64,000 bases of DNA from Macrococcus equipercicus (GTDB lineage: Bacteria; Bacillota; Bacilli; Staphylococcales; Staphylococcaceae), in the NCBI RefSeq assembly GCF_004359525.2, contig NZ_SCWC02000006.1:1-64000 (forward strand), read 5' to 3'. A program made the position numbers and the translations under genes. The number at the start of each line of letters is the position of its first letter. The first letter of the stretch is position 1. Below, one piece after another: positions 8,371 to 18,016 of the stretch. Below the pieces are notes generated by a model that was given only the letters and a program-made list of their open reading frames with translations, had not been told where the DNA came from and searched no databases.

Positions 8371-9015
8371 TTATCGCTCTCCTTTATTGATAGTCAGGCC
8401 GGTCGGCGTCACCCAGCGTTCAACAAGTGCCAGTATACCGTCTATAATGAGTGCCAGTAACGTGACGATCACAGCGCCGGCAATAATCAGTTCGGGCTGA
8501 TATAAGTTCAGACCGTTGAAAATAAAATCGCCGAGTCCGCCGGCACCGATATAGGAAGCGAGTGTCGCCCAGCTGATGGCATAAACGGCTGACAGTCTGA
8601 TACCGCTCATAATGACAGGTATCGCGAGCGGGAACTCGACTAGACGTAGCAGCTGGTCTGATGTCATGCCCATGGCACGACCTGCCTGAATCGCTGTCGG
8701 GTCAACGGCTTTCACACCGAGATAAGTATTGTTCAGTATCGGCAGCAAGACATATAAAAACAACGCGATGACCGCAGGCAGTGTACCGATGCCGAAGAAC
8801 GGAATCATCATCGCTAAAATGGCAAGCGAAGGCACGGTCTGCAGCACGCTGGTCAGTGATAATACAATTTTTGCCGTTCTCTTTGTATGGGTCAGCAGTA
8901 TGCCGAGCGGAACTGCGATAATGACTGCTGCTAGAAGAGAGAGCAGCGAGATGGACAAGTGTTCCATCGTCTTTGTGAGCAGCTCTTCTTTATTGTGCTG
9001 GATAAAGTCAATCAT
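8371..9015 (-). CDS. opuCB: Osmoprotectant ABC transporter permease OpuCB
   Basis: A 214-aa inner-membrane permease of the OpuC family with about six transmembrane segments. The conserved EAA-type loop is AIQAGRAMGMTSDQLLRLVEFPLAI. It is homologous to OpuCD in the same operon, the usual heterodimeric arrangement. The start ATG follows GGAGG two bases after the opuCA stop region, so translation is likely coupled to the ATPase. Confidence 0.9.
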   Translation of the reverse strand: MIDFIQHNKEELLTKTMEHLSISLLSLLAAVIIAVPLGILLTHTKRTAKIVLSLTSVLQTVPSLAILAMMIPFFGIGTLPAVIALFLYVLLPILNNTYLGVKAVDPTAIQAGRAMGMTSDQLLRLVEFPLAIPVIMSGIRLSAVYAISWATLASYIGAGGLGDFIFNGLNLYQPELIIAGAVIVTLLALIIDGILALVERWVTPTGLTINKGER

Positions 9016-9017
9016 CG

Positions 9018-10142
9018 TTATTCCTCCTCAGTACCCCAGATCGTGTCATAGACGATGTCCACTAAGTTGGCACGTGTAATAACGCCGACGATACGCTTCT
9101 TGTTGTCAATGACAGGAATGATGCGGATGTTACGCTTGAGAATCGTCCGCACTGTATCCTGCAGCATGACACCACTTCTAACGGAATATGTATCCGTGCG
9201 CATGATCTGTGACAGGCTCTGGAATTTCGTATGGGAGACGAGCAGGTCTTCAATGTCGACATAGCCGAGCAGGACATTCTGGTTGTCTGTGACAAACAAT
9301 GTATCGACGCGGCGTTCGCGCATCACCTCAATCGCCTCGTTGATGGATTTCTCGGCAGTGATTGTAATCGCGCGGACCATCGCTTCATCAACTGTACGGA
9401 CGTTAGGACGGTCCTGAATCAGACGGTTCTCACCGATGAAGTCACGGACGAAGTCGCTGGCCGGATGACTCAGTATATTGTTCGGTGTATCCAGCTGGAT
9501 GACTTCACCGTGACTCATGATGACGATGCGGTCCGCTAGTTTGATCGCTTCGTCCATGTCGTGTGTGACCATGATGAATGTCTTATTGAATTTGACCTGC
9601 AGCTCTTTCACTAAGTCCTGCAGCGTGTCACGTGTAATCGGATCAAGTGCACCGAACGGCTCATCCATCAAGATGATTTCCTGGTCGGCAGCAAGCGCAC
9701 GGATGACACCGATACGCTGCTGCTGGCCGCCTGATAGCTGCGCCGGGTACATATCAAGGTAGGACACTGGCAGGTCAACAAGTTGGATTAATTCCTCAGC
9801 TTTTTTGTTCTTATCTTCTTCAGACCATTTAAGTAGTTTAGGGACGAGCGTGATATTGTCTCTGATTGTCATGTGAGGAAGTAATCCAATCTGTTGAATG
9901 ACGTAGCCGATGCTTCTGCGGAGCGTCACCGGATTCATCTGCTGGATGTTTCTGCCGTTCAGCAGTATTTCACCGTTTGTCGGTTCAATCATGCGGTTGA
10001 GCATTCTCATAGCGGTCGTTTTACCTGAGCCGCTTGTCCCGATAAAAGCGATGAATTCCCCTTTATTGATTGTCAGATCTAGATCGGAAACGGCTTTTTT
10101 ACCACCCCGGTATACTTTGGAAACATGTTTGATTTCTAGCAT
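9018..10142 (-). CDS. opuCA: Osmoprotectant ABC transporter ATP-binding protein OpuCA
   Basis: A 374-aa ATPase beginning MLEIKHVSKVYRGG. It carries Walker A GTSGSGKT, the signature SGGQQQRIG and Walker B IILMDEP, followed by a C-terminal pair of CBS domains (from about residue 255; VDTLFVTDNQN and IIPVIDNKKRIVGVI), which in this family sense ionic strength or cyclic dinucleotides. I chose ATG 10142 because GGAGG lies 5 bases upstream; the open frame extends 52 codons further upstream through the promoter region, without support. First gene of opuCA-CB-CC-CD-lipoprotein, divergent from the 10257 gene. Confidence 0.93.
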   Translation of the reverse strand: MLEIKHVSKVYRGGKKAVSDLDLTINKGEFIAFIGTSGSGKTTAMRMLNRMIEPTNGEILLNGRNIQQMNPVTLRRSIGYVIQQIGLLPHMTIRDNITLVPKLLKWSEEDKNKKAEELIQLVDLPVSYLDMYPAQLSGGQQQRIGVIRALAADQEIILMDEPFGALDPITRDTLQDLVKELQVKFNKTFIMVTHDMDEAIKLADRIVIMSHGEVIQLDTPNNILSHPASDFVRDFIGENRLIQDRPNVRTVDEAMVRAITITAEKSINEAIEVMRERRVDTLFVTDNQNVLLGYVDIEDLLVSHTKFQSLSQIMRTDTYSVRSGVMLQDTVRTILKRNIRIIPVIDNKKRIVGVITRANLVDIVYDTIWGTEEE

Positions 10143-10256
10143 AAAATCCTCCATTATCGCTTTGAAATTTATTGGTGATTCATAACTATATATCTTATCA
10201 TAAGAATAGGGTAATAGATACGTACGAGCAACTAAGAAGATATGAAGGAGCGCGCT

Positions 10257-11705
10257 ATGAAAATCGCAGTCATCGGTGGCGGCATTGCAGGCTACCACGT
10301 GATCAACTATTTAATGAAAAGCAAGCAGCAAAAGCGGATAACAGTGACATTATTCGACGACAAAACTCATCTTGGCCGCGGCCGCGCATTCCAGGAAGAT
10401 GACCCGGAGCTGCTGCTCAATTATCCATCCAATTTGATATCACTTAAAAAGAATAAGCCGGATGACTTCTATCAATGGGTCAAAACGCAGTCACTCGAAG
10501 ACATCCGTGAGGAAGGGGATAATAGAGATGAAGAAGGAAATATCTACTTTTCGCGGCGGCTGTTCGGTGATTACGTCCAGCACAAAATGCAGCAGCTTAC
10601 CGCTAATAGCAATGTAACTGTCATTACAGAGCGCGTCTCAACTGTTAAAAGAACAGGGCGGCGCTGGACGCTGACGGCAGGAGATAAGGCTGAGCAGTTT
10701 GACTATGTCTTTTTAGTGCCTGGTCAGCTGCCGGCGCTGGACCCGTACAGATTGACAGGAACGGCGGGTTATATCGGCTGGCTGTATCCTCTTGACCAGC
10801 TCGCAGTACATCCCGATAAAACATATGCTGTCATCGGCAGCGGGCTGTCCGGGCTCGACTGCATCCGCTATTTGACGGACAAAGGCGTGAACACGGTCAC
10901 AGTGGCTTCACGGAGCGGTCAAGTACAGGCGGTCCGCGGTCAGATGAAGACGTACCGGTTTAAATACTTTACGACAAAGACGTTTGATAAAATCAAGCGG
11001 AAACATGACGATCAGCTGCCGCTCGAGGAACTGATTCATGTCTTCAAAAAGGAATGTGACTACCAGGGCGTGGACTATGCGCGCTGGTTTAACGTGAACC
11101 GCAGCCGACCTAAAGAGGCATTGAAGCATGATATTAGCAGCCATAAGGAAATCGGCGGGATTCACAGCATCCTTTACCAGATGCAGCACCACGGCTTTGA
11201 ACTGTGGCCGTACATGACGCGCCGGGATAAAGCGATATTTTTAGCGGAATATGAGCCGCTGCTGAAAGAAAACATGAATCCAATGCCGGAGTCGAGCGGT
11301 GAGGAACTGCTCGCACTGCTTGAGGACAACCGGACAGTGATTAAGGGCGGTCTGCATCACGTCGAATACAAGTACCGGAAATACCGGCTGCAGTATGAAG
11401 ACGGTACAGAAGACCGAGTGCATTACGTCATCAATGCGACCGGACCGGCGAAGCATATTCACGAGACGGACGCCGGTGAGCTCGTTGAAACACTGCTTGA
11501 TGACAGTCTGATCGCTGAAAATCCATACGGCGGCATCCAGGTCATGCCGCATGATAACCGCGTCATCAGTCCGAAGTACGGAGTCATGGATAATTTGATG
11601 GTGCTCGGTCAGATGACAGGCGGCGTTAACTACGGCAATAACGGTGTCTATGAACTGCTGCTTGAGGCGAAGCGGGTCGTTAAATACTTTTACAGTAGGC
11701 TGTAA
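10257..11705 (+). CDS. FAD/NAD(P)-binding oxidoreductase
   Basis: A 482-aa flavoprotein with two dinucleotide-binding motifs: GGGIAG at residues 7-12 for FAD and GSGLSG near residues 199-204, like the NAD_binding_9 / FAD-NAD(P)-binding family. A GQMTGGVNYGNNGVYELL stretch near the C-terminus resembles the closing FAD contact. Start ATG 10257 is favoured over the in-frame ATG 10242 because AAGGAG sits 7 bases upstream. It is cytoplasmic. It stands just before hutG, 74 bases away on the same strand, but a metabolic link to histidine degradation is not shown. Confidence 0.8.
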   Translation: MKIAVIGGGIAGYHVINYLMKSKQQKRITVTLFDDKTHLGRGRAFQEDDPELLLNYPSNLISLKKNKPDDFYQWVKTQSLEDIREEGDNRDEEGNIYFSRRLFGDYVQHKMQQLTANSNVTVITERVSTVKRTGRRWTLTAGDKAEQFDYVFLVPGQLPALDPYRLTGTAGYIGWLYPLDQLAVHPDKTYAVIGSGLSGLDCIRYLTDKGVNTVTVASRSGQVQAVRGQMKTYRFKYFTTKTFDKIKRKHDDQLPLEELIHVFKKECDYQGVDYARWFNVNRSRPKEALKHDISSHKEIGGIHSILYQMQHHGFELWPYMTRRDKAIFLAEYEPLLKENMNPMPESSGEELLALLEDNRTVIKGGLHHVEYKYRKYRLQYEDGTEDRVHYVINATGPAKHIHETDAGELVETLLDDSLIAENPYGGIQVMPHDNRVISPKYGVMDNLMVLGQMTGGVNYGNNGVYELLLEAKRVVKYFYSRL

Positions 11706-11779
11706 TCGTGATAAAAAAGAGTTATGACCGATAAATGTCATTTATGCATCATAACTTGACTAATAGAGGAGGCAATCTT

Positions 11780-12706
11780 ATGCATCGACAACCTATCAAG
11801 GCATTATGGACAGGACGGCTGGATAGTGAAAGTGATGAGCGTCACTTCAGATATTTTCAGACGATTGATTTAAGCGGAGAGAATACGGGCGCACAAGTCG
11901 CGCTATTAGGCTACGCAGTGGACGAAGGGGTCCGGCTGAACAAAGGACGGCAGGGTGCTGTAGAAGGTCCGGATGCGATTAAAACAGCATTTGCCGGACT
12001 GCCGGTCATCGCAGGTGCAATGGTCAGTGATTACGGCAATATCACTCATGACCATGACACCCTCCTTGAAACTCAGCAGGAACTGGCAGCTGAAGCCGCA
12101 GAACTGCTGCAACGTCATCAGCTGACTTTCCTGCTCGGCGGCGGCCATGACATCGCTTATGCGCAGTATTTAGCTGTCAGACAGGCGTATCCCGGCAAGA
12201 CAGTCGGTGTCATCAACATTGATGCCCACTTTGATACGCGCCATGAAGCGCAGTCGACGTCAGGTAACAGTTTCAGTCAGATCATCGAGCAGGATGATGA
12301 GGCCGGCTACTTAGTGCTCGGTATTCAGCCGAGCGGCAATACGCAGGCGTTGTTTGATTATGCGGAACGTCACGATATCAGCTATGTGCTCGCAGAACGC
12401 TTTAATAGCGGTGTGCCGGATGAGGTCGTGTCACAAATACAGCAGTTCATCGATAGTTATGACGTCATTTTGTTCACTATATGCATGGACGTCATCGACA
12501 GTGCCTTCGCACCGGGCGTCAGTGCACCTGCTGTCCTCGGTTTGTCGTCCCACGTCGTAGCAGAGCTCGCCGCTACTATCGCATCATGTGACAAAGTCAG
12601 CTCAGTCAGCATCGCTGAGATGAACCCGGTATATGACATTGACAATAGAACGGCGAAACTCATCGCCTATTTGATGAATCACATGATCGGGAAAAAGTTT
12701 TCGTGA
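11780..12706 (+). CDS. hutG: Formimidoylglutamase HutG
   Basis: A 308-aa arginase-superfamily hydrolase that would convert N-formimidoyl-L-glutamate to glutamate plus formamide, the last step of histidine utilisation. The binuclear Mn site motifs are present in order: GGGHD (about residue 116-120), NIDAHFDTR, and DVIDSAFAPG near 233-242. The start ATG 11780 has AGAGGAGG 8 bases upstream, so I rejected an in-frame ATG at 11735. It lies convergent to the LysR gene with only 7 bases between the stops. Confidence 0.93.
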   Translation: MHRQPIKALWTGRLDSESDERHFRYFQTIDLSGENTGAQVALLGYAVDEGVRLNKGRQGAVEGPDAIKTAFAGLPVIAGAMVSDYGNITHDHDTLLETQQELAAEAAELLQRHQLTFLLGGGHDIAYAQYLAVRQAYPGKTVGVINIDAHFDTRHEAQSTSGNSFSQIIEQDDEAGYLVLGIQPSGNTQALFDYAERHDISYVLAERFNSGVPDEVVSQIQQFIDSYDVILFTICMDVIDSAFAPGVSAPAVLGLSSHVVAELAATIASCDKVSSVSIAEMNPVYDIDNRTAKLIAYLMNHMIGKKFS

Positions 12707-12713
12707 CAGCAGG

Positions 12714-13583
12714 TTATTCAAACATCCAGTAATGCTGGCATAATTCAATGAGAGAAAGGACGCGTGCTACGTGCTTTCTCTTTTTTAAGTAGTTGAGGTG
12801 GATTGTCCGGCTGATCTTCGGTCGTATTCTCAGGGCGTCAAGATGTGCTGTGCTGTAAGACTGGTAGTAAAACCTCGGGATGACCGCAAACCCCATGCCG
12901 CGGTGGACGAAGTTCGTCGCCGCTTCGAAGCGGTCCACTTCCATGACGATATTCGGTCTGACGTCAAGCCGCACGAAATAATCATCCAGATGTTTTCTCA
13001 CTTGATAGTGCTGGTTCGGCAGAATGAGCGGCAAGTCCTTGATGGAAATAGATTTTGTATTGAACTGTCCCATCGGCGCCAGCAGAAAGTATTCTTCTTC
13101 GTAAAGCGGGATAGACGTCACATCTTCATGTCTGATTTCTTCGTTTGTAATGGCGATATGAGCATCATAGTTCAGCAGCATGTTCACCGCGTCCTGCAGA
13201 CCGAGCACTTCATTCACCTTATAGTGCTGCTCGTCATACTGCTGCCGGTGCTGCTGGATGACAGTGGACATCCACTGGCTCGTCGACTCAAGGAGCGAGA
13301 TGGTAATCTTCGGTGTCTGGCTGAAGCTCAGGTCGTACATTTTTTCGACCGTCTGATGATACTGCTGGACGAGCTCCGTCGCATAATGATAGAAGAGCGT
13401 CCCTTTTTCTGTGATTTTCACTGCTTTCGTCGTGCGGGTCAGCAGCTGGTAGCCGAGCTCATCTTCCAGCTTCTTGATGGAGGCAGTCAAGGATGGCTGG
13501 CTGATATGCAGCAAGTCGGCCGCTTTCGTGAAACTATTTTGTTTGACGACTGTTATAAAGTACTCCAATTGCAGAATTTTCAA
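12714..13583 (-). CDS. LysR-family regulator of the hut cluster (HutR-like)
   Basis: A 289-aa LysR-type transcriptional regulator. The N-terminal winged helix-turn-helix is MKILQLEYFITVVKQNSFTK with recognition helix ...SQPSLTASIKKLE, followed by a LysR substrate-binding domain. The start codon is TTG (13583-13581): the codon before it in frame is TGA, so no upstream start is possible; the ribosome binding site is weak (AAAGG). It is divergent from hutU-hutI and lies between hutG and hutU, strongly suggesting local control of histidine degradation; the inducer (urocanate or histidine) is inference. Confidence 0.88.
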   Translation of the reverse strand: MKILQLEYFITVVKQNSFTKAADLLHISQPSLTASIKKLEDELGYQLLTRTTKAVKITEKGTLFYHYATELVQQYHQTVEKMYDLSFSQTPKITISLLESTSQWMSTVIQQHRQQYDEQHYKVNEVLGLQDAVNMLLNYDAHIAITNEEIRHEDVTSIPLYEEEYFLLAPMGQFNTKSISIKDLPLILPNQHYQVRKHLDDYFVRLDVRPNIVMEVDRFEAATNFVHRGMGFAVIPRFYYQSYSTAHLDALRIRPKISRTIHLNYLKKRKHVARVLSLIELCQHYWMFE

Positions 13584-13621
13584 TCAACTACGCGCCTTTC
13601 ATAGTTTTTAGTTATTAATAA

Positions 13622-13647
13622 ATAGATTATTGATATTAGTTATCTAT
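13622..13647. promoter_or_regulatory. Inverted repeat, candidate LysR operator
   Basis: ATAGAT (13622-13627) and ATCTAT (13642-13647) form a dyad of total length 26 just upstream of the hutU -10 box, in the divergent lysR-hutU spacer. TAGTTAT and ATAGATTA segments are also repeated here. LysR proteins typically bind such AT-rich dyads upstream of the target promoter. Confidence 0.4.
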
Positions 13648-13659
13648 AGATTAGCATAA

Positions 13660-13665
13660 TATAAT
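13660..13665 (+). promoter_or_regulatory. -10 box TATAAT of hutU-hutI
   Basis: A perfect TATAAT lies 38 bases before ATG 13704. The -35 position (TAGTTA) is poor, as expected of an activator-dependent promoter. Confidence 0.5.
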
Positions 13666-13703
13666 GAGACGTGTAAGGGTGATGATAAAAGGAGCGGATG
13701 TCA

Positions 13704-15371
13704 ATGAGAAACATTAGAGCGAAAAAAGGTCTTGAAATCGAATGTAAGGGCTGGGAGCAGGAAGCGGTGCTTCGTATGCTGTACAATAACTTGGATCCTG
13801 AAGTGGCGGAGCATCCTGAGACGCTTGTCGTCTATGGCGGTATCGGCCGTGCGGCGAGGAACTGGGAGAGTTTTGATGCGATTGTTGAGACGCTGAGAAA
13901 CCTCGAGAAAGACGAAACGCTATTAATTCAGTCCGGAAAACCGGTGGCTGTCTTCAAAACACATGACGAAGCACCGCGTGTATTGTTAGCCAACTCAGTG
14001 CTCGTACCGAACTGGGCAAACTGGGAGCATTTCCATGAGCTCGACAAGAAAGGGCTGATGATGTACGGCCAGATGACTGCAGGCAGCTGGATCTACATCG
14101 GCTCGCAAGGGATTGTCCAGGGGACATATGAGACATTCGGGGAACTTGCGAACCAGCATTTCGGCGGGCAGCTGAACGGTACAGTGACACTCACAGCAGG
14201 ACTCGGCGGAATGGGCGGCGCGCAGCCGCTCGCGGTCACAATGAACGGCGGTGTGGTCATCGGTGTTGACGTCGATGAATCACGGATCGACAAACGGATT
14301 GAAACGCGTTATACAGACGTCAAGACACATGACCTGGACGAGGCGCTGCGCATGGCGGAAGAAGCACGTCAGGCAGGCACGCCGTTATCCATCGGGTTAG
14401 TCGGTAACGCGGTCGATACACACAAAGCTATTTTAGACAAAGGCTTCAAGATTGATATCATCACTGACCAGACAAGTGCCCATGACCCGCTGAACGGCTA
14501 CATTCCACAAGGCTATTCGCTGGAAGAGGCAAAGGCGCTGCGCGACGCAGATCCTGCGAACTATGTGAAGTTAGCTAAAGCGTCGATGGCGAAACACGTT
14601 GAATATATGCTCGAGTTCCAGAAGAACGGTGCAGTTGCCTTTGACTACGGCAACAACATCCGGCAGGTGGCTTTTGACGAAGGCGTGAGTGATGCGTTCA
14701 ACTTCCCGGGATTTGTACCGGCGTACATCCGACCGCTGTTCTGTGAAGGTAAAGGACCGTTCCGTTTCGTCGCATTAAGTGGTGACCCGAAAGACATTGC
14801 ACGTGCAGACGAAGAGATGAGAAAGCTGTTCCCGGATAACGAGAAGTTATTGCGCTGGCTCGATCTCGCTGAGGAGAAGATCGCTTTCCAAGGACTGCCT
14901 GCTCGTATCGCATGGCTCGGTTACGGCGAACGGGTGAAGATGGGTCTTGCGCTGAACCGCCTCGTGCGTGACGGCGAAATCTCTGCACCGATTGTCATCG
15001 GCCGGGATCACCTTGATTCAGGTTCGGTGGCAAGCCCTAACCGCGAGACAGAAGCGATGCAGGACGGGAGTGATGCGGTCGGTGACTGGGCGGTGTTGAA
15101 TGCGCTCGTCAATACAGCGGCAGGCGGCTCATGGATTTCATTCCATCACGGCGGCGGTGTCGGTATGGGTTATTCACTGCACGCCGGCATGGTTGTTGTA
15201 GCAGACGGTACCGAGAATGCAGAACGACGATTGGAGCGCGTGCTGACGACTGACCCGGGCATGGGGGTTGTGCGTCATGCAGATGCAGGTTACGATATTG
15301 CTGTTAAGGTCGCCGTGGAACGCGGCGTTCATATTCCGATGATTACAGGGAAAGGTGATCACAATGAATGA
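13704..15371 (+). CDS. hutU: Urocanate hydratase HutU
   Basis: A 555-aa NAD-dependent urocanase, converting urocanate to 4-imidazolone-5-propanoate. The family signatures are clear: [14 protein letters not shown] (about residues 45-58), the Gly-rich [12 protein letters not shown] loop, and the C-terminal [15 protein letters not shown] block. The length matches the usual 550-560 residues. I chose ATG 13704 because AAAGGAG is 9 bases upstream; the ATG at 13698 would be only 3 bases away. It is the first gene of a hutU-hutI operon driven from the spacer shared with the LysR regulator. No hutH is present in this window. Confidence 0.95.
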   Translation: MRNIRAKKGLEIECKGWEQEAVLRMLYNNLDPEVAEHPETLVVYGGIGRAARNWESFDAIVETLRNLEKDETLLIQSGKPVAVFKTHDEAPRVLLANSVLVPNWANWEHFHELDKKGLMMYGQMTAGSWIYIGSQGIVQGTYETFGELANQHFGGQLNGTVTLTAGLGGMGGAQPLAVTMNGGVVIGVDVDESRIDKRIETRYTDVKTHDLDEALRMAEEARQAGTPLSIGLVGNAVDTHKAILDKGFKIDIITDQTSAHDPLNGYIPQGYSLEEAKALRDADPANYVKLAKASMAKHVEYMLEFQKNGAVAFDYGNNIRQVAFDEGVSDAFNFPGFVPAYIRPLFCEGKGPFRFVALSGDPKDIARADEEMRKLFPDNEKLLRWLDLAEEKIAFQGLPARIAWLGYGERVKMGLALNRLVRDGEISAPIVIGRDHLDSGSVASPNRETEAMQDGSDAVGDWAVLNALVNTAAGGSWISFHHGGGVGMGYSLHAGMVVVADGTENAERRLERVLTTDPGMGVVRHADAGYDIAVKVAVERGVHIPMITGKGDHNE

Positions 15372-16596
15372 TTTAATCATCCAGAACATTCAGGAGCTTA
15401 TTCTGCCGAAATCGACAGACCGACCGCTGAAAGGTCGTGAACTCGATGAGCTGACAATCGTGGAGAACGGCACCGTTGTCGTGAAAGACGGAAAAATCGT
15501 TTATTCAGGGCCGCATACAGAAGAATACGAAGCCCATGAGACAATTGATGCGACGGGCAAAGTAGTCTCTCCTGCATTGATTGATGCACATACCCACCTC
15601 GTTCACGGCGGCTCCCGCGAACATGAGATGGCGCTGAAACGTCAAGGCGTGTCATACCTTGAAATATTGAAGCAGGGCGGCGGTATTCTCTCGACGGTCA
15701 AAGCGACGCGCGAGGCGTCAGCAGAAGAGCTGTTCAAGAAAGCAGAGTACAACTTGCTGACGATGATTCATCACGGTGTGCTCGGCGTGGAAAGTAAGAG
15801 CGGCTATGGTCTTGACCGTGAGACGGAGCTGAAGCAGCTGCGTGTATCCCACAGACTTGCTGATAAATATCAGCTTGATATGAAGCATACGTTCCTCGGG
15901 CCGCATGCCGTGCCGGCAGGAAGAGGCGGAGAGGAATTCATGCAGGAGATGATTGATTTCCTGCCGGAAGTGAAGGACTATGCAGATTTCGCGGATGTCT
16001 TCTGTGAGACAGGAGTCTTCACCATTGAAGAATCCCGCCGATACATGCAGGCAGCCAATGACCTCGGCATGCGGGTGAAAATCCACGCAGACGAAATCGA
16101 CCCGCTCGGCGGACTTGAGCTGGCCATTGAACAGCATGCCATCTCAGCCGATCATCTTGTAGCAGCGAGCGAAGAAGGCAAGCGGCAGCTGCACGACAGT
16201 GATACAGTCGCAGTACTGCTGCCGGGGACGACGTTCTACTTGAACAAGGACAGCTATGCCGATGCGCGCGGCATGATTGATAATAACGGTGCTATCGCTA
16301 TTGCGACCGACTTCAATCCGGGCAGCTGCGTGACGAACAACCTGCAGATGGTCATGGCGATCGCAGCACTCAAACTGAAACTGTCACCGAACGAAATATG
16401 GAACGCAGTGACAGTCAACGCCGCTAAAGCCATCGGGCTGGACGCCGGCACCATCAATACAGGTGACAGAGCGAACATCGTCATCTGGCATGCACCGAAC
16501 CATCAGTACATCCCGTACCATTACGGCGTGAATCATGCCGAGAAAGTCATTAAGGACGGTCAAGTGATTGTGGATCACGACTTGGCACTTAAATAA
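15364..16596 (+). CDS. hutI: Imidazolonepropionase HutI
   Basis: A 410-aa amidohydrolase-superfamily enzyme hydrolysing 4-imidazolone-5-propanoate to N-formimidoylglutamate, the substrate of HutG. Metal ligands are visible: HTH in [10 protein letters not shown], His in KIHADEID and Asp in ATDFNPGSC. The start ATG 15364 overlaps the hutU stop by 8 bases with GGGAAAGG 8 bases upstream, so translation is coupled. A strong terminator follows. Confidence 0.95.
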   Translation: MNDLIIQNIQELILPKSTDRPLKGRELDELTIVENGTVVVKDGKIVYSGPHTEEYEAHETIDATGKVVSPALIDAHTHLVHGGSREHEMALKRQGVSYLEILKQGGGILSTVKATREASAEELFKKAEYNLLTMIHHGVLGVESKSGYGLDRETELKQLRVSHRLADKYQLDMKHTFLGPHAVPAGRGGEEFMQEMIDFLPEVKDYADFADVFCETGVFTIEESRRYMQAANDLGMRVKIHADEIDPLGGLELAIEQHAISADHLVAASEEGKRQLHDSDTVAVLLPGTTFYLNKDSYADARGMIDNNGAIAIATDFNPGSCVTNNLQMVMAIAALKLKLSPNEIWNAVTVNAAKAIGLDAGTINTGDRANIVIWHAPNHQYIPYHYGVNHAEKVIKDGQVIVDHDLALK

Positions 16597-16601
16597 TCAA
16601 T

Positions 16602-16637
16602 AAAGCCATGTCTCCTGAGCTGGAGACATGGCTTTTA
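16602..16637 (+). terminator. Terminator of hutU-hutI
   Basis: AAAGCCATGTCTCC (16602-16615) pairs with GGAGACATGGCTTT (16622-16635) around TGAGCT, ending in T residues. Confidence 0.85.
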
Positions 16638-16689
16638 AATTTGGGGCGGGTCATCGGTTGCATTCGCGGCATGATTCCGGTACCATTGA

Positions 16690-16717
16690 CTTGTCAGTCT
16701 ATGATTGACAGACAAGT
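16690..16717. repeat. Inverted repeat upstream of the FMN riboswitch
   Basis: ACTTGTC and GACAAGT are the outer arms, with GTC/GAC inside after one mismatch. The repeat lies where the promoter of the rib operon must be and could be an operator or part of the promoter; I could not assign -35/-10 boxes. Confidence 0.35.
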
Positions 16718-16724
16718 TAATAAC

Positions 16725-16856
16725 ATTCTTTCGGGGCAGGGTGAAATTCCCAACCGGCGGTAAATCTTTGATGAGCCCGCGACCCTTTATCGTTGATAAA
16801 GGCTGATTCAGTGCAAAGCTGAAGCCGACAGTTACAGTCTGGATGGGAGAAAGAAT
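16725..16856 (+). promoter_or_regulatory. FMN riboswitch (RFN element)
   Basis: The RFN consensus is clear: closing stem ATTCTTTC/GAAAGAAT (16725-16732 with 16849-16856), the block TCGGGGCAGGGTGAAATTCC just inside, then CCAACCGGCGG, AGCCCGCGACC and the final CCGACAGTTACAGTCTGGATG-like segment. It should turn off the ribD-ribE-ribBA-ribH operon when FMN is high, acting with the terminator at 16932-16957. Confidence 0.95.
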
Positions 16857-16931
16857 AAGACACCATTATCGTATGGTTTATTTGTGCTTGAAAACTATAA
16901 CTGAATGGTCTTATTTGTGATACCAAAATTT

Positions 16932-16957
16932 AAGCGCCCGCTGCTGCGGGCGCTTTT
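16932..16957 (+). terminator. Riboswitch-controlled terminator before ribD
   Basis: AAGCGCCCGC (16932-16941), loop TGCT, GCGGGCGCTT (16946-16955), then T residues. It lies between the RFN aptamer and ribD, the usual expression platform for transcription attenuation. Confidence 0.85.
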
Positions 16958-16975
16958 GTTGTTAAGGAGGAGCAG

Positions 16976-18016
16976 ATGTATATTAACGAAGCATTCAAAC
17001 TCGCTCAGATGACGGACGGTCAGACGGGCAGAAATCCCGCGGTCGGCTGCATCATTGTGCGGGACGGCGCCATCATTGGTATCGGCGCGCATCTGAAGGA
17101 AGGTTCCAGTCATGCGGAAGTGCAGGCACTCGCTATGGCAGGTGACGCACGCGGTGCCACGCTCTACTGTACGCTTGAGCCGTGCAGTCACTACGGTCAG
17201 ACGCCGCCGTGCACTGAGGCCGTTGTCGAGGCCGGCATCAGCCGCGTCGTCTTTGCCGCACGGGATACATCGCTTGATAACACCGGGATCGCTTACATGG
17301 AAGCGCACGGCATAGAAGTCAGTCATGAACCACATGATGACATCACGGAATTTTACGCGCCGTTCTTTCAGGCGAAAAAGGATTCTGCCTGCTACGTCAC
17401 GGTGAAGCTTGCGGCGACTCTTGACGGCAAGCTTGCCGATGACAGCGATTCGAGCAAGTGGCTGACGAACGCAGACTCCCGGACTGACGTGCACAAGCTG
17501 CGGCATACGATGGACGGTGTGCTGGTCGGCAGGCGGACTTATGAGCTGGACCAGCCGAAACTCGATGCCCGTCACGTCAGCGGGAAAAAGCCTGCGAAGA
17601 TTATCATCTCGAGGTCAGGTGATGTCAAGCTGCACGCGGCAGACATCGACTCAGAACAGCGCATCATTATCATCACAAGCCGCGAGCTCGAGACGACGGC
17701 TGAAGTCATTGTGACTGATGATCTGTCACCTGGTCATATTACGAAGCTGTTGTATAAGCACGGCATACGCCGGCTGCTCGTCGAAGGCGGCAGCAGCGTT
17801 ATCACAGCATTTATTGAACACGATTGTTTCGATGAAGTCGTCCTCTATTATGCCCCGAAATTGCTGGGCGGCACTGAACGCAATCGTTTTTATCATACAG
17901 AAGAAAAAGAGCTGTCAGCGCTCAAGCAGCTGGAACTTAAAAGTGTCGATGTGTTCCAGCATGATGTCAAGCTGACTTACAGAAAGGGGCAGAACGATGT
18001 TCACAGGAATTATTGA
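16976..18016 (+). CDS. ribD: Bifunctional riboflavin deaminase/reductase RibD
   Basis: A 346-aa two-domain enzyme: an N-terminal CMP/dCMP-type deaminase (1-~145) with zinc ligands in SSHAEVQA and EPCSHYGQTPPC, and a C-terminal RibD reductase domain (from ~145; VKLAATLDGKLA, LVEGGSSVI). It converts 2,5-diamino-6-ribosylamino-pyrimidinone phosphate to 5-amino-6-ribitylamino-uracil phosphate. ATG 16976 follows AAGGAGGAG. First gene of the rib operon, under the FMN riboswitch; overlaps ribE by 20 bases. Confidence 0.96.
   Translation: MYINEAFKLAQMTDGQTGRNPAVGCIIVRDGAIIGIGAHLKEGSSHAEVQALAMAGDARGATLYCTLEPCSHYGQTPPCTEAVVEAGISRVVFAARDTSLDNTGIAYMEAHGIEVSHEPHDDITEFYAPFFQAKKDSACYVTVKLAATLDGKLADDSDSSKWLTNADSRTDVHKLRHTMDGVLVGRRTYELDQPKLDARHVSGKKPAKIIISRSGDVKLHAADIDSEQRIIIITSRELETTAEVIVTDDLSPGHITKLLYKHGIRRLLVEGGSSVITAFIEHDCFDEVVLYYAPKLLGGTERNRFYHTEEKELSALKQLELKSVDVFQHDVKLTYRKGQNDVHRNY

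Noticed and set aside
10143-10298. N-terminal extension of OpuCA
   Set aside because: It is unlike the family, crosses the divergent promoter region, and the ATG at 10142 has GGAGG at good spacing.
12706-12714. Terminator between hutG and the LysR gene
   Set aside because: Only 7 bases separate the stops and no hairpin with a T-run is visible.
12798-13604. Plus-strand 268-codon frame over the LysR gene
   Set aside because: Antisense shadow; the minus strand has a complete LysR protein with helix-turn-helix.
16895-17575. Minus-strand 226-codon frame over ribD
   Set aside because: Antisense shadow of a clear ribD; it also runs through the riboswitch terminator.
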